The notes beneath the pieces were generated by a model that made no database searches, had not been told where the DNA came from, and was given only the letters and a program-made list of their open reading frames with translations. Shown piece by piece: positions 10,103-22,545 of a stretch of 64,000 nucleotides of DNA. Numbering within the stretch: position 1 is the stretch's first letter; every line of letters starts with the position of its first letter. The stretch is from positions 186,001 to 250,000 of the forward strand of contig PEKW01000002.1 in assembly GCA_002796995.1 (NCBI GenBank), in the 5' to 3' direction. A program made the translations under genes and the position numbers. The DNA is from Rhizobium sp. Its GTDB lineage: Bacteria; Pseudomonadota; Alphaproteobacteria; Rhizobiales; Rhizobiaceae.

Positions 10103-10590
10103 ACGCTTTCCTCGCGCCCTTCAGCCGGCCTTTGCCGGCCGCCATCTTCATCGTCGTTGCCTTGCTGCTCGACCAGGCGATCAAGCTTGCCGTCGAGCTT
10201 TACCTGCCGCTGCACGAGGCCGTCCCGGTCATGCCCATGCTGGCGCTCTACCGCACGCACAATCTCGGCGTTGCCTTCTCCATGCTGGCCGACGCCCACG
10301 GCTGGTTCATCGTCGGACTGCGCATCGCCATCGTCGCCTTCGTCATGTGGCTGTGGGGACGCACCGGCCCTGGGCATCACATTGCCCATCTCGGCTTTGC
10401 CATGATCATCGCCGGGGCGCTCGGCAACATCATCGACCGCTTCATCTACGGCCATGTCGTCGATTACGTGCTGTTCTACACGCAGACCTGGTCCTTTGCT
10501 GTCTTCAATCTTGCCGACAGCTTCATTTCCGTCGGCGCAGTGCTCATTCTGGTAGACGAGATACTGGCGCACCGCGCCTCGAAGGCGTAA
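10099..10590 (+). CDS. lspA: Lipoprotein signal peptidase (signal peptidase II)
   Basis: '[12 protein letters not shown]', '[19 protein letters not shown]', '[12 protein letters not shown]' motifs. Confidence 0.95.
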   Translation: MNAFLAPFSRPLPAAIFIVVALLLDQAIKLAVELYLPLHEAVPVMPMLALYRTHNLGVAFSMLADAHGWFIVGLRIAIVAFVMWLWGRTGPGHHIAHLGFAMIIAGALGNIIDRFIYGHVVDYVLFYTQTWSFAVFNLADSFISVGAVLILVDEILAHRASKA

Positions 10591-10737
10591 TCTGAAGTGC
10601 GCCGCAGATCGGATATTCGACGACGCAGGTGAAGCAGAGGGTCCGGCGCGGCACGTCGCGAATATGCCGCAGGCCCTGTCACTTTCTTGTCGCAGATCCA
10701 TGGTTTATGGCTTTGAACGCTAGCTGGACGAGTCGCT

Positions 10738-11616
10738 ATGAGCATTGAACTTTTGGATCGAGTGTCCCTGGTCGATGGTGCTGCGCAGTCCAATGGCGCA
10801 GCGGCCAGACCATCGGAAGGCCTGCTGGGCCGCATCGGCAATCTCGAAACCCGGATCGCCCGCAACGAGCGCGAGATCGACGCCGCCCAAGCTGTTCGTT
10901 ACCGCGTGTTCATCGAGGAGATGGGCGCACAGATCGCCCCGGACGCGACCCGCCGCAAGCGCGACGTCGATGCCTGGGACGCCGTCTGCGATCATCTTCT
11001 GGTGCTCGACCGCTCGGTCGAGGGGGATCCCGAGGATCAGATCGTCGGCACCTACCGTCTGCTGCGTCACGACGTGGCGCGAAACCACGGCGGCTTCTAC
11101 TCGGCGACCGAATTCGAGGTCGAGGCCCTGATGGTCCGCCACCCGGAAAAGCGCTTCATGGAGCTCGGCCGCTCCTGCGTTTTGCCGGAATACCGCACCA
11201 AGCGCACCGTCGAACTCCTGTGGCAGGGCTGCTGGGCCTATGCGCTGATGCATCGTGTCGATGCCATGTTCGGCTGCGGCTCGTTCCCCGGCATCCGCCC
11301 GGAGGAACATGCGCTGGCGCTCTCCTTCCTCTATCACCATGCGGTGGCGCGCGGCGAATGGGCTGTCCGGGCGCTGCCGGAACTCTATCGCGAAATGGAC
11401 CTGATGCCGATCGAGGCGATCAACCCGCGCAAGGCGCTGGCCGCCATGCCGCCGCTGATCAAGGGTTATCTGCGGCTGGGCGCGATGATCGGCGAGGGCG
11501 CGGTGGTCGACCACGCCTTCAACACCACAGACGCCCTGATCGTGCTGCCGATCTCCAGCATTTCCGACCGTTACCGCAACTACTACGGTGCCGACGCGGG
11601 CCGGTTCGCCAGCTGA
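10738..11616 (+). CDS. olsB: L-ornithine N-alpha-acyltransferase OlsB
   Basis: GNAT/hemolysin-like acyltransferase ('AQAVRYRVFIEEMGA', 'MELGRSCVLPEYR') next to the malic enzyme gene as remembered for S. meliloti. Confidence 0.82.
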   Translation: MSIELLDRVSLVDGAAQSNGAAARPSEGLLGRIGNLETRIARNEREIDAAQAVRYRVFIEEMGAQIAPDATRRKRDVDAWDAVCDHLLVLDRSVEGDPEDQIVGTYRLLRHDVARNHGGFYSATEFEVEALMVRHPEKRFMELGRSCVLPEYRTKRTVELLWQGCWAYALMHRVDAMFGCGSFPGIRPEEHALALSFLYHHAVARGEWAVRALPELYREMDLMPIEAINPRKALAAMPPLIKGYLRLGAMIGEGAVVDHAFNTTDALIVLPISSISDRYRNYYGADAGRFAS

Positions 11617-11853
11617 TCACGGGACAGTCCGGTCTCCGCCCATGGCTTTGCCAGCCCGCGGGCTCCGCCTGCTGAACGCTTGACAGTCACGCCCGTCGCT
11701 TGGCGGCGGCACGAGTGGCAGGTCGGCAAGCTCGCGCGCCGACATGGCGGCAATCGCCGGATGGGCGAGCGGATCCCGCGACCAGTCATCGTCCGCCCGT
11801 TTCCAGACTCTGCGGGATTGCTGGCGACCGAAGAAAAACTTCAGCATCGGCAT
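11617..11853 (-). CDS. Small hypothetical protein, DUF1127-like context (78 aa)
   Basis: 'WSRDPLAHPAIAAMSARELADLPL' resembles small rhizobial hypotheticals; divergent from the LysR gene. Confidence 0.5.
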   Translation of the reverse strand: MPMLKFFFGRQQSRRVWKRADDDWSRDPLAHPAIAAMSARELADLPLVPPPSDGRDCQAFSRRSPRAGKAMGGDRTVP

Positions 11854-11942
11854 GCTCCTTCCCTGACGCGTGAAATGAAGGCCTGCTTGAGTGGGCCTCC
11901 TTCATATGCTTCCATCGCCCGATAATCGGCTTTTCAGGCGTG

Positions 11943-11964
11943 ACTCACAATTGAGTTTCTTGAG
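11943..11964. promoter_or_regulatory. Candidate LysR operator: ACTCA-CAAT-TGAGT plus TTGAG-TTTC-TTGAG repeat
   Basis: Read directly between the divergent small ORF and the LysR gene. Confidence 0.4.
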
Positions 11965-11985
11965 GCGAGCCTTTAGAAAAGCTAT

Positions 11986-12918
11986 ATGCAGAATCTCAAT
12001 CTCATCCATCTGAACGGCCTGCGTGCGGTGGAAGCGGTCGGCCGACTGGGATCGCTTCCCGCCGCGGCCGAAGAGTTGGGTGTGTCGGTCGGTGCGGTCA
12101 GCCAGCAGGTGATCAAGGCCGAGCAGCAATTGCACCACAAGCTGTTCGAGCGCCTGCCGAAGGGCATGGTGCCGACCGAGGCGGGCCGCGACATCCTGCC
12201 CCGGCTGGCCGAGGCCTTTCGTCTGCTGTCTGGTGCGGTCGCTGCCGCCCATCACCGCAATGACGACCTGCTGACGATCTCGGTCGCACCGGTCTTTGCC
12301 GCGCGCTGGCTGGTCTACCGGCTGGGGGCCTTCTCCGAGCGCCACCCCGACATCAACCTGCGGATCGACGCCACGACTCGGCTCGTCGATCCGGCGGTCT
12401 CCGACGTCGATCTCTGCATTCGTGTCGGCAAGGGCCACTGGCCCGGCGCCCGCGCCGAATTGCTGCTCGAACAGAAGATCTTTCCGGTCTGCGCGCCGGC
12501 TCTCGCCGAACGGCTGTCCGCTCCGGAGGATCTTCTGGATCTGCCGGCGATCATCGACGGGAGGGCCATGTTCAGCTGGGATGTCTGGCTCGGCGCGGTC
12601 GGGCTTGCGGGCCAGCCGGTGAATGTCCGCCATGTCTTCAACGAGGCGTCACTTTGCCTCGACTCGGCGATCTCCGGCCAGGGCGTCATGCTCGCCTGGC
12701 AGACCATCGCCTCCCATGCGATCCGGGCCGGCCAGCTGGTCGTGCCCTTCGGCCCCTGGGTGGCGACGGGGGACGGCCATTATCTCGTCACGGCCCATAC
12801 CGCCCGTCCTGACCCCAAGGTCGCGGCGTTCCGCCGCTGGCTGAAGGAGGAATTGGCCGAGGATATGGAGCGACTCGCGAAAGCCGCCCCGGACCGGCTT
12901 CACTCGCCGGCATTATAG
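11986..12918 (+). CDS. LysR-family transcriptional regulator, GcvA-like
   Basis: N-terminal HTH 'GLRAVEAVGRLGSLPAAAEELGVSVGAVSQQVIKAEQQLHHKLFER' and LysR substrate-binding domain. Confidence 0.93.
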   Translation: MQNLNLIHLNGLRAVEAVGRLGSLPAAAEELGVSVGAVSQQVIKAEQQLHHKLFERLPKGMVPTEAGRDILPRLAEAFRLLSGAVAAAHHRNDDLLTISVAPVFAARWLVYRLGAFSERHPDINLRIDATTRLVDPAVSDVDLCIRVGKGHWPGARAELLLEQKIFPVCAPALAERLSAPEDLLDLPAIIDGRAMFSWDVWLGAVGLAGQPVNVRHVFNEASLCLDSAISGQGVMLAWQTIASHAIRAGQLVVPFGPWVATGDGHYLVTAHTARPDPKVAAFRRWLKEELAEDMERLAKAAPDRLHSPAL

Positions 12919-15185
12919 GCGGCAATCGCCGCCATGTTGACGATGTCCGTGTCCTTGGCGCCGATCTGGGCGATCTGCACCGATTTCTCCAGGCCGACCA
13001 GCAGCGGGCCGATGACGGTCGAACCGCCCAGTTCTTGCAGCATCTTGGTCGAGATCGACGCCGAGTGGATCGCCGGCATGACGAGCACGTTGGCGGTGCC
13101 CGACAGCCGGCAGAACGGATACTGCTCCATGCGGTGGGCGTTGAGCGCGACGTCGGCGCCCATTTCGCCATCGTATTCGAAATCGACGCGGCGCGTGTCG
13201 AGGATCTTCACCGCTTCGCGCAGCCGTTCGGAGCGCTCGCCGGTCGGATGGCCGAAGGTGGAATAAGCGAGAAGTGCCACGCGCGGCTCGTAGCCGAGGC
13301 GGTGGGCAAGGCCGGCCGCTTCCTCGGCGATGTCGGCGAGTTCCTCCGCCGTCGGCATGTCGTGGACGGCGGTGTCGGCCACCAGGACCGTGCGGCCGCG
13401 GGTCAGCGCCAGCGAGACGCCGATCACCCGGTGGCCCGGCTGCGGATCGATGCAGCGGCGCACGTCTTCCAGCGCGGTCGAATAGTTACGCGTCGTGCCG
13501 GTCACCATGGCGTCGGCATCGCCGAGCGCCACCATGCAGGCGGCGAAATGGTTTCGGTCGGTGTTGATCAGGCGCTGGCAGTCGCGGTGCAGGTAGCCTT
13601 TGCGCTGCAGGCGCGAGTAGAGATATTCGGTATAGGCCTCGACACGGTTGGAGACGCGGGCGTTGACGACCTCGATGCCGGGACGGTCGAGATCGATGCC
13701 GGCGCGTTCGGCAGTTTCCTTCAGCGGGGCATCGCGGCCGAGCAGGATGGCGGTGCCGAGCCCTTGGTTGGCAAACGCGATCGCCGCCCGCATGACCTGT
13801 TCCTCCTCGCCCTCGGCGAAGACCACGCGTTTCGGGTTCTGGCGCACCCGCTCGTAGAGGTGCTGGGTCGTTGCGGCGATCGGGTCGCGCCGGGCCGAAA
13901 GCTCGCGGCTATAGGCGCCGAGATCCTCGATCGGCTTGCGCGCGACGCCGGTTTCCATGGCCGCCTTGGCGACGGCGACCGGAATGGCCGAGATCAGCCG
14001 CGGGTCGAAGGGCACGGGAATGATGTATTCCGCACCGAAACGCGGCCGGTTGCCCTGGTAGGCGGCAGCGACATCGTCCGGCACGTCCTCGCGCGCCAGG
14101 CTTGCAAGCGCCCGCACGGCGGCGATCTTCATCGCGTCGTTGATCTGCGAGGCGCGCACGTCGAGCGCACCGCGGAAGATGTAGGGAAAGCCAAGGACGT
14201 TGTTGACCTGGTTCGGATAGTCCGAGCGGCCGGTCGCCATGATCGCATCGTCGCGGATCTCGGCGACTTCCTCCGGCGTGATTTCCGGATCGGGATTGGC
14301 CATGGCGAAGATGATCGGGTTTGCCGCCATCGAGCGGATCATGTCGGAGGAGAAGGCGCCCTTCTGTGACAGGCCGAGCACGACGTCGGCGCCCTCCATG
14401 GCTTCCTTCAGCGTGCGCCGCTCGGTCTTGACCGCATGCGCCGACTTCCACTGGTTCATGCCCTCGATGCGGCCCTGGTAGATCACGCCCTTGGTGTCGC
14501 ACAGGATGATGTTGGCGGGATTGAAGCCCATCGCCTTGATGAGTTCGATGCAGGCGATCGCGGCAGCGCCGGCGCCGTTGCACACCAGCTTCGTGGTCTT
14601 GAAGTCTCGGCCGGTCAGTTCGAGCGCGTTGATCAGGCCTGCCGCGGCGATGATCGCCGTGCCGTGCTGGTCGTCATGAAAGACCGGGATGTCCATGATC
14701 TCGCGCAGCCGCTGCTCGATGATGAAGCAGTCCGGCGCCTTGATGTCCTCGAGATTGATGCCGCCGAAGGACGGGCCGAGGTAACGCACGCAGTTGATGA
14801 ACTCCTCGACGTTCTCGGTGTCTACCTCGAGATCGATCGAATCGACGTCGGCGAAGCGCTTGAAGAGCACGGCCTTGCCCTCCATCACCGGCTTGGAGGC
14901 GAGCGCGCCGAGATTGCCGAGGCCAAGGATCGCCGTCCCGTTGGAGATGACGGCGACCATGTTGCCGCGCGTCGTATAGTCGTAGGCGGTCGCGGGGTCG
15001 GCGGCGATCGCCTTCACCGGTACGGCGACGCCCGGCGAATAGGCGAGCGAAAGGTCGCGCTGGGTGGCCATGGCCTTGGTCGGGGTGATCTCCAGCTTGC
15101 CGGGGCGTCCCTGCGAATGGAAGTCGAGCGCTTCCTGTTCCGTGACCGACGTCTTGCTGCGCGGGTTGCGATCCTTGCTTGCCAT
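12900..15185 (-). CDS. maeB: NADP-dependent malic enzyme with C-terminal phosphotransacetylase domain
   Basis: '[40 protein letters not shown]'; C-terminal PTA-like domain; adjacent to mutS (synteny with rhizobial tme). Confidence 0.95.
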   Translation of the reverse strand: MASKDRNPRSKTSVTEQEALDFHSQGRPGKLEITPTKAMATQRDLSLAYSPGVAVPVKAIAADPATAYDYTTRGNMVAVISNGTAILGLGNLGALASKPVMEGKAVLFKRFADVDSIDLEVDTENVEEFINCVRYLGPSFGGINLEDIKAPDCFIIEQRLREIMDIPVFHDDQHGTAIIAAAGLINALELTGRDFKTTKLVCNGAGAAAIACIELIKAMGFNPANIILCDTKGVIYQGRIEGMNQWKSAHAVKTERRTLKEAMEGADVVLGLSQKGAFSSDMIRSMAANPIIFAMANPDPEITPEEVAEIRDDAIMATGRSDYPNQVNNVLGFPYIFRGALDVRASQINDAMKIAAVRALASLAREDVPDDVAAAYQGNRPRFGAEYIIPVPFDPRLISAIPVAVAKAAMETGVARKPIEDLGAYSRELSARRDPIAATTQHLYERVRQNPKRVVFAEGEEEQVMRAAIAFANQGLGTAILLGRDAPLKETAERAGIDLDRPGIEVVNARVSNRVEAYTEYLYSRLQRKGYLHRDCQRLINTDRNHFAACMVALGDADAMVTGTTRNYSTALEDVRRCIDPQPGHRVIGVSLALTRGRTVLVADTAVHDMPTAEELADIAEEAAGLAHRLGYEPRVALLAYSTFGHPTGERSERLREAVKILDTRRVDFEYDGEMGADVALNAHRMEQYPFCRLSGTANVLVMPAIHSASISTKMLQELGGSTVIGPLLVGLEKSVQIAQIGAKDTDIVNMAAIAAYNAGE

Positions 15186-15298
15186 GTTCCCTCGAACCTT
15201 GTTGTGGGCAGCCTTGCCCTGGCTGTCCTTGGTGGTTGTTTTTGTTTGCTATAGGTCGTTAGTGTTGCACGACTTCCTTTTCAAGAAAACTTTAGACA

Positions 15299-18034
15299 GT
15301 GACAATCAACAGCGCCCCCACCAACGAGGTCCTGAACGCCGCCGAGCTTGCCTCGGAGGAGAGCCGCGCGTCCGCCACCCCGATGATGGAACAGTATATC
15401 GAGATCAAGGCCAACAATCCGGGCAGCCTGCTGTTCTACCGGATGGGCGATTTCTACGAGCTGTTCTTCGAGGATGCCGTCGACGCCTCGCGCGCCCTCG
15501 GCATCACACTGACCAAGCGCGGCCAGCATCTCGGCCAGGACATCCCGATGTGCGGCGTGCCGGTCCATGCCGCCGACGATTACCTGCAGCGGCTGATCTC
15601 GCTCGGTTTCCGCGTCGCGGTCTGCGAACAGGTGGAAGATCCCGCCGAGGCGAAGAAGCGCGGGTCGAAATCGGTGGTCAAGCGCGACGTCGTCCGCCTG
15701 GTCACGCCCGGCACGCTGACCGAGGAAAAGCTGCTTTCGCCGTCGGAATCCAACTACCTGATGGCGCTCGCCCGTATCCGCGGCGGCTCCACCCCGCAGC
15801 TCGCCATCGCCTGGATCGACATCTCGACCGGCATCTTCCGTCTTGCCGAAACCGACGAGGGACGCCTGCTCGCCGATATCCTGCGGATCGAGCCGCGCGA
15901 GCTGATCGTCGCCGACACCCTGTTCTTCGATCCCGAGCTGAAACCCGCCTTCGACGTGCTCGGCCGCGTCGTGGTGCCCCAGCCGGCGGTGCTGTTCGAC
16001 AGCGCCGCGGCGGAGGGGCGCATCGCCCGCTATTTCGGCGTCAAGACGCTGGATGGTTTTGGCACGTTCAGCCGCGCCGAGATTGCGGCGGCGGCCGCCG
16101 CCGTCGCCTATGTCGAGAAGACCCAGATCTCCGAGCGCCCGCCGCTCGGGCTTCCCGAGCGCCAGAGCGCCGCCTCGACCCTGTTCATCGACCCAGCCAC
16201 CCGTGCGAATCTCGAACTGGTGAAGACGCTGTCGGGCGATCGCAACGGTTCCCTGCTCAAAGCGATAGACCGGACGGTGACCGGCGGCGGCGCCCGCCTT
16301 CTTGCCGAACGGCTGATGTCGCCGCTGACCGATCCGCATGCCATCGCCGGCCGTCAGGATTCCGTCGCCTTCCTGCTGTCCGAGCCTTCTCTTTCCGATC
16401 GGCTGCGCGATGGCCTGAAGCGGGTGCCCGACATGCCGCGCGCACTTTCACGCCTGGCGCTCGATCGCGGCGGCCCGCGCGACCTCGGTGCCATCCTGCA
16501 GGGGATCGCCACGGCCGGGGAGGTCGCGGCCCTGCTGGGAGGCGTTGCTCTTCCCGAAGAACTCGCCGCAGCCGTCACCGATCTCAAGGCCCTGCCCAAC
16601 GGCCTAGCCGACCTGCTCGGTGCCATGCTGGCCGAAGACCTGCCCTTGCTGAAGCGTGACGGAGGATTCCTCAAGGCCGGTGCCGTCCCTGAGCTTGATG
16701 AGGTTCGGGCGCTCCGCGACCAGTCGCGCCGGGTGATTGCAGGCCTGCAACTGCAATATGCCGAGGAGACCGGCATCAAGTCGCTGAAGATCAAGCACAA
16801 CAACGTGCTCGGCTATTTCATCGAGGTGACCGCCGGCAATTCCGGGACGATGACGGAAGGGGAGGCGGCCAAGGCCCGCTTCATTCACCGTCAGACCATG
16901 GCAAGCGCCATGCGCTTCACAACGACCGAGCTTGCCGATCTCGAAACCCGCATCGCCAATGCCGCCGGCCAGGCGCTGGCGATCGAACTCGAGGCCTTCG
17001 AGCGGATGACGGCGGACGTGGTGGCCGCCGCCGAGCCGATCAAGGCGGCGGCGCGGGCGCTGGCCGTGATCGACGTCGCCGCTGGGCTTGCGGCCCTTGC
17101 CGAGGAGCAGGGCTATTGCCGCCCGCTGGTCGACGACAGCAATATGTTTTCCATCGTCGCCGGGCGCCATCCGGTGGTGGAACAGGCGCTGCGCCGCCAG
17201 TCGGCGAGCCCCTTCATTGCCAATGACTGCAATCTCTCGCCCTCCGAGACGGGTTCGGACGGGGCGATCTGGCTGCTGACCGGCCCGAACATGGGCGGTA
17301 AGTCGACTTTCCTGCGCCAGAACGCGCTGATCGCCATCCTGGCGCAGATGGGCTCCTTCGTGCCGGCGGGCTCTGCCCATATCGGCGTGGTCGACCGTCT
17401 CTTCTCCCGCGTCGGCGCCTCCGACGATCTCGCCCGCGGCCGCTCCACCTTCATGGTCGAGATGGTCGAGACGGCGGCAATCCTCAATCAGGCGACCGAG
17501 CGCTCGCTCGTCATCCTGGACGAGATCGGCCGCGGCACGGCGACCTTCGACGGCCTGTCGATCGCCTGGGCCGCAGTCGAACATCTGCACGAGGTTAATC
17601 GTTGCCGCGCGCTGTTTGCCACCCACTTCCACGAGCTGACGGTGCTGTCGGAGAAGCTGGCCCGGCTCTCCAACGTCACCATGCGGGTCAAGGAATGGGA
17701 CAATGACGTCATCTTCCTGCACGAAGTCGGACCCGGCGCCGCCGACCGGTCCTACGGTATCCAGGTCGCGCGCCTTGCCGGCCTGCCAGCCTCGGTCGTG
17801 GCCCGGGCGCGCGACGTGCTGACGCGGCTGGAGGATGCAGATCGCAAGAACCCGGCGAGTTCGCTGATCGACGACCTGCCGCTTTTCCAGGTGGCGGTAC
17901 GCCGGGAGGAGGCGCGGAAGGCGGGTCCCTCGAAGGTCGAGGAAATGCTCAAAGGCCTCGATCTCGACGACATGACGCCGCGCCAGGCGCTCGATGCGCT
18001 CTATGATCTGAGGAAACAACTTGGCAAGCCTTGA
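15299..18034 (+). CDS. mutS: DNA mismatch repair protein MutS (start approximate, GTG)
   Basis: '[30 protein letters not shown]', '[18 protein letters not shown]'. Confidence 0.97.
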   Translation: MTINSAPTNEVLNAAELASEESRASATPMMEQYIEIKANNPGSLLFYRMGDFYELFFEDAVDASRALGITLTKRGQHLGQDIPMCGVPVHAADDYLQRLISLGFRVAVCEQVEDPAEAKKRGSKSVVKRDVVRLVTPGTLTEEKLLSPSESNYLMALARIRGGSTPQLAIAWIDISTGIFRLAETDEGRLLADILRIEPRELIVADTLFFDPELKPAFDVLGRVVVPQPAVLFDSAAAEGRIARYFGVKTLDGFGTFSRAEIAAAAAAVAYVEKTQISERPPLGLPERQSAASTLFIDPATRANLELVKTLSGDRNGSLLKAIDRTVTGGGARLLAERLMSPLTDPHAIAGRQDSVAFLLSEPSLSDRLRDGLKRVPDMPRALSRLALDRGGPRDLGAILQGIATAGEVAALLGGVALPEELAAAVTDLKALPNGLADLLGAMLAEDLPLLKRDGGFLKAGAVPELDEVRALRDQSRRVIAGLQLQYAEETGIKSLKIKHNNVLGYFIEVTAGNSGTMTEGEAAKARFIHRQTMASAMRFTTTELADLETRIANAAGQALAIELEAFERMTADVVAAAEPIKAAARALAVIDVAAGLAALAEEQGYCRPLVDDSNMFSIVAGRHPVVEQALRRQSASPFIANDCNLSPSETGSDGAIWLLTGPNMGGKSTFLRQNALIAILAQMGSFVPAGSAHIGVVDRLFSRVGASDDLARGRSTFMVEMVETAAILNQATERSLVILDEIGRGTATFDGLSIAWAAVEHLHEVNRCRALFATHFHELTVLSEKLARLSNVTMRVKEWDNDVIFLHEVGPGAADRSYGIQVARLAGLPASVVARARDVLTRLEDADRKNPASSLIDDLPLFQVAVRREEARKAGPSKVEEMLKGLDLDDMTPRQALDALYDLRKQLGKP

Positions 18035-18132
18035 CGGCTAATATCCCTGTCCAAGGCGCCTGAAAGGCGTTATAGCGCCATCCGTCGCCGGCCCTCGGGC
18101 AGGCCGATAAGCCAGGAAAGCAAGCCGCAACA

Positions 18133-20961
18133 ATGGCCATGACCGAACTCGAATACGGCGACCTGCTCGACGTCGCCGCCCTCAAGGCCGACTGTGAGGC
18201 CGTCGCCCGCGCCCATGCCGGGCATCTGCTCGACATTCGCGCCGGTCTGCTGCCTATCCTCAAGAAGGCCAGCGCCGACGGACGCGAGCTGGCCAAGGCC
18301 AAGCTCTTCGCCGATGGCAGCGGCATCCATTGCGCCCAGCGCATTTCCTGGATCCAGGACCAGTTGATCTCGGTGATCTTCGACCTCGTCGTCCGCCACG
18401 TCTATCGCGACAAGGCCGACATGATCGCGGTCTCGGCTGTCGGTGGCTACGGCCGCGGCACGCTGGCGCCGGGTTCCGACATCGACCTCCTGTTCCTCAC
18501 CCCGCCGAAACTGACCGCCGACATGCACAAGGCCGTCGAGTTCATCCTCTATTTGCTGTGGGACATCGGCTTCAAGGTCGGCCATGCGACGCGCACGGTC
18601 GACGAATGCATGCGCCTGTCGAAGAGCGACATGACGATCCGGACCGCCATTCTCGAAACCCGTTTCGTCTGCGGCCAGGAAAGCCTCGTCACCGAACTGC
18701 AGCGCCGGTTCGACCAGGAAGTCACCAACAATACCGCGCCGGAATTCATCGCCGCCAAGCTCGGCGAGCGCGACGAGCGCCACCGCAAGGCCGGCGACAG
18801 CCGTTACCTCGTCGAACCGAACGTCAAGGAAGGCAAGGGCGGGCTCCGCGACCTGCAGACGCTGTTCTGGATCGCCAAGTACAAGTACCATGTTCGCGAT
18901 GCCGGCGATCTCGTCCGCCTCGGCGTCTTGTCCCGCCAGGAATGGCAGCTGTTCCAGAAGGCGGACGACTTCCTCTGGGCGGTCCGATGCCACATGCATT
19001 ACCTCACCGGCAAGCCGGAGGAGCGCCTCTATTTCGACATTCAGCCGGAGATCGCCCGCAATCTCGGCTATCAGTCGCGCCCCGGCCTGTCGGCCGTCGA
19101 ACGCTTCATGAAGCACTATTTCCTGGTGGCCAAGGACGTCGGCGATCTGACCCGGATCTTCTGCGCCGAACTGGAGGAACAGCAGGCGAAGGCCGCGCCG
19201 GGACTGACCGGCGTGATCGGCCGCTTCGCCAATCGGCCGCGCAAGATCCCCGGCACGCCCGAATTCATCGAGGATCGCGGCCGCATCGCGCTTGCCGATC
19301 CGGAGGTGTTCAAGCGCGATCCCGTGTCGATCATGCGGCTCTTCCATGTCGCCGACCTGAACGGCCTGGAATTCCATCCCGATGCGCTGAAGGCCGTCAC
19401 GCGCTCGCTGGCGCTGATCGACCATGATTTCCGCGAGAACGAGGAAGCGAACCGGCTGTTTCTCGCCGTGCTGACCTCGCGCCGTGATCCGGGGCAGATC
19501 CTGCGCCGGATGAACGAATCCGGCGTGCTCGGCCGTTTCGTGCCGGAGTTCGGCAAGATCGTCTCGATGATGCAGTTCAACATGTATCACCACTACACGG
19601 TCGACGAACACCTGATCCGCACGGTGGAGGTTCTTGCCGAGATCGAAAAGGGCAAGGCTGAGGAGATCCATCCGCTCGCCGCCAAGCTGCTGCCGGGCAT
19701 TGAGGACCGCCAGTCGCTCTATGTGGCCGTATTGCTGCACGATGTCGCCAAGGGCCGGCAGGAAGACCACTCGATCGCCGGCGCGAAAGTGGCGCGCAAG
19801 CTCTGCCCGCGCTTCGGCCTGAACCCCAAGCAGACGGAACTCGTCGTCTGGCTGATCGAACAGCATCTCCTGATGTCGATGGTCGCCCAGACGCGCGACC
19901 TGCACGACCGCAAGACGATCACCGACTTCGCCGACAAGGTCCAGTCGCTTGACCGGTTGAAGATGCTTCTCGTCCTGACCGTCTGCGACATCCGCGCCGT
20001 CGGCCCGGGCGTGTGGAACGGCTGGAAGGGCCAGCTGCTGCGTACGCTCTACTACGAGACCGAGCTTCTGCTCTCCGGCGGCTTCTCGGAAGTGTCGCGC
20101 AAGGAGCGGGCGAAGCATGCCGCCGAACAGCTCGGCAAGGCGCTCGGCAACTGGAGCCAGAAGGACCAGAAGACCTATACCAAGCTGCACTACGAGCCCT
20201 ACCTTCTCTCCGTCGAGCTGGAGGACCAGATCCGCCACGCCCATTTCATCCGCGAGTCGGACAAGGCGGGCAAGGCGCTGGCGACCATGGTTCGGACCCA
20301 TTCCTTCCACGCCATCACCGAGATCACGGTGCTCTCGCCCGACCATCCGCGCCTGCTGTCGATCATCGCTGGCGCCTGTGCGGCCGCCGGGGCCAACATT
20401 GCCGACGCACAGATCTTCACCACTTCCGACGGCCGTGCGCTCGACTCCATCCTGATCAATCGCGAATTCCCGATCGACGAGGACGAGATGCGCCGCGCCG
20501 CCACCATCGGCAAGATGATCGAGGATGTGCTGTCGGGCCACAAGCGCCTGCCGGAAGTCATCGCCACGCGCAGCAAGGGCAAGAAGAAGAACAAGACTTT
20601 CCCGGTCCAGCCGGATGTGACGATCTCCAACGCGCTGTCCAACAAGTTCACGGTTGTCGAGGTCGAGTGCCTCGACCGCATCGGCCTGCTGGCGGAAATC
20701 ACCGCCGTCCTGTCCGACCTGTCGCTCGACATTCACTCGGCGCGCATCACCACCTTCGGCGAGAAGGTCATCGACACCTTCTATGTCACCGACCTGGTCG
20801 GCCAGAAGATCACCAACGAGAACCGTCAGGCCAGCATCGTGACCCAGCTGAAGGGCGTCATGGCCGAACAGGGTGACGAGTTGCGGGATCGAATGCCCTC
20901 CGGCATCATCGCCCAGGCCGTCCAGCGTTCCGTGCCCGCCCAGAAGAAGGCCAAGGTCTGA
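18133..20961 (+). CDS. glnD: [Protein-PII] uridylyltransferase GlnD
   Basis: '[20 protein letters not shown]', HD domain '[14 protein letters not shown]', C-terminal ACT domains. Confidence 0.97.
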   Translation: MAMTELEYGDLLDVAALKADCEAVARAHAGHLLDIRAGLLPILKKASADGRELAKAKLFADGSGIHCAQRISWIQDQLISVIFDLVVRHVYRDKADMIAVSAVGGYGRGTLAPGSDIDLLFLTPPKLTADMHKAVEFILYLLWDIGFKVGHATRTVDECMRLSKSDMTIRTAILETRFVCGQESLVTELQRRFDQEVTNNTAPEFIAAKLGERDERHRKAGDSRYLVEPNVKEGKGGLRDLQTLFWIAKYKYHVRDAGDLVRLGVLSRQEWQLFQKADDFLWAVRCHMHYLTGKPEERLYFDIQPEIARNLGYQSRPGLSAVERFMKHYFLVAKDVGDLTRIFCAELEEQQAKAAPGLTGVIGRFANRPRKIPGTPEFIEDRGRIALADPEVFKRDPVSIMRLFHVADLNGLEFHPDALKAVTRSLALIDHDFRENEEANRLFLAVLTSRRDPGQILRRMNESGVLGRFVPEFGKIVSMMQFNMYHHYTVDEHLIRTVEVLAEIEKGKAEEIHPLAAKLLPGIEDRQSLYVAVLLHDVAKGRQEDHSIAGAKVARKLCPRFGLNPKQTELVVWLIEQHLLMSMVAQTRDLHDRKTITDFADKVQSLDRLKMLLVLTVCDIRAVGPGVWNGWKGQLLRTLYYETELLLSGGFSEVSRKERAKHAAEQLGKALGNWSQKDQKTYTKLHYEPYLLSVELEDQIRHAHFIRESDKAGKALATMVRTHSFHAITEITVLSPDHPRLLSIIAGACAAAGANIADAQIFTTSDGRALDSILINREFPIDEDEMRRAATIGKMIEDVLSGHKRLPEVIATRSKGKKKNKTFPVQPDVTISNALSNKFTVVEVECLDRIGLLAEITAVLSDLSLDIHSARITTFGEKVIDTFYVTDLVGQKITNENRQASIVTQLKGVMAEQGDELRDRMPSGIIAQAVQRSVPAQKKAKV

Positions 20962-20963
20962 CC

Positions 20964-22532
20964 ATGGGACTGGTGAAGAAGTTCATGACCGTCGGCGGCG
21001 CGACGCTCGGCAGCCGCGTCTTCGGCTTTGCCCGCGAAACGCTGATGGCGGCCGCCCTCGGCACGGGGCCGATGGCCGACGTCTTCTATGCCGCCTTCCG
21101 CTTCCCGAACCTCTTCCGCCGGCTTTTTGCCGAAGGGGCCTTCAACGCCGCCTTCGTTCCGCTCTTCGCCAAGGAGATCGAGGCGAATGGCGTCGATGGC
21201 GCCAAGCGCTTTTCCGAAGAGGTCTTCGGCGTCCTGTTCTCGGTCCTCATGCTCATCACCATCGTCATGGAACTGTCCATGCCGCTGCTGGTGCGGTGGG
21301 TCATCGCGCCGGGCTTCTCCGACGATCCCGAAAAATTCTCGCTGACCGTCCGGCTCGCCGCGGTCATGTTCCCCTATCTGATGTGCATGTCGCTGACGGC
21401 CATGCTGTCCGGCATGCTCAATTCGCTGCACCATTTCTTCGCTGCCGCGATCGCGCCCGTCTTTCTCAATGTGATGATGATCGGTGCGCTGTTCTGGGCG
21501 CTCTACAGCGGCGCCGATCCGGCCTTGACCGCCTGGTACCTGTCCTGGTCGGTGCTCGGCGCCGGCCTGCTGCAGATGGCGGTCGTCTATGCCGGCGTGC
21601 GCCATGCCGGGATGAGCATTTCCTTCAAGTTTCCGCGCTTCACCCCGAATGTGAAGCGGCTTCTGGTGCTGGCCGTTCCGGCGGCGGTGACCGGCGGCAT
21701 CACGCAGATCAACCAGCTGATCGGCCAGGCGATCGCCTCGGGCAAGGAAGGGGCGATTGCCGCCCTGCAATATGCCGACCGCATCTACCAGCTGCCGCTT
21801 GGCGTCGTCGGGGTCGCCGTCGGTGTCGTGCTCCTGCCCGAACTCGCGCGCGCGCTCAAATCTGGGCACATGAAGGAAGCCGGCAATATACAGAACCGCT
21901 CGATGGAATTCGTGCTGTTCCTGACGCTGCCGGCCGCGGCCGCGCTCTGGGTTCTGTCCGACGAAATCATCCGCGTGCTCTACGAGCGCGGCGCCTTTTC
22001 GCAGGAGAACACCACGGTTGTCGCCGCGATTCTGGCGATCTACGGCATCGGTTTGCCGGGCTTCGTGATGATCAAGGCGCTGCAGCCGGGCTTCTACGCC
22101 CGCGAGGACACCGGTACGCCGATGCGGTTCACCGGCATTTCCGTGGTGATCAACTCGGCACTGGCGATCTCGCTCTTTCCGATCCTCGCCGAGCGCGGCA
22201 TCGCGGTCGCCGAGGCGACGGCCGGGTGGGTCAACACGATCCTGCTTTTCGCCACGCTGCATAGGCGCGGCCACCTGACCTGGGAATGGGCGCTCGTCAC
22301 CCGCACGCTGCGCCTCATCGTCGCCGCGGCGATCATGGCGGTCATGCTGGTCTACCTGTCGGACTACTGGTCGGCCTGGCTGGCGCCGGAGGCCTCGCTG
22401 CTCCATCAGGTCACGGCGCTCGGCGGACTGGTTGCCGTCGCCATGGTGGTCTACTTCGCCATTGCCTTTGCCATCGGCGGCGCCGATCTCGGCATGCTGC
22501 GGCGGAACCTCAAGCGCATGCCGAGGGTCTGA
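20964..22532 (+). CDS. murJ: Lipid II flippase MurJ (MviN)
   Basis: 'FARETLMAAALGTGPMADVFYAAFRFPNLFRRLFAEGAFNAAFVPLF'. Confidence 0.96.
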   Translation: MGLVKKFMTVGGATLGSRVFGFARETLMAAALGTGPMADVFYAAFRFPNLFRRLFAEGAFNAAFVPLFAKEIEANGVDGAKRFSEEVFGVLFSVLMLITIVMELSMPLLVRWVIAPGFSDDPEKFSLTVRLAAVMFPYLMCMSLTAMLSGMLNSLHHFFAAAIAPVFLNVMMIGALFWALYSGADPALTAWYLSWSVLGAGLLQMAVVYAGVRHAGMSISFKFPRFTPNVKRLLVLAVPAAVTGGITQINQLIGQAIASGKEGAIAALQYADRIYQLPLGVVGVAVGVVLLPELARALKSGHMKEAGNIQNRSMEFVLFLTLPAAAALWVLSDEIIRVLYERGAFSQENTTVVAAILAIYGIGLPGFVMIKALQPGFYAREDTGTPMRFTGISVVINSALAISLFPILAERGIAVAEATAGWVNTILLFATLHRRGHLTWEWALVTRTLRLIVAAAIMAVMLVYLSDYWSAWLAPEASLLHQVTALGGLVAVAMVVYFAIAFAIGGADLGMLRRNLKRMPRV

Positions 22533-22545
22533 CCGGGCGCTTGCG

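Noticed and set aside
18070-20736. 888-aa minus-strand ORF opposite glnD
   Set aside because: Codon-bias shadow; glnD on the plus strand has all expected motifs.
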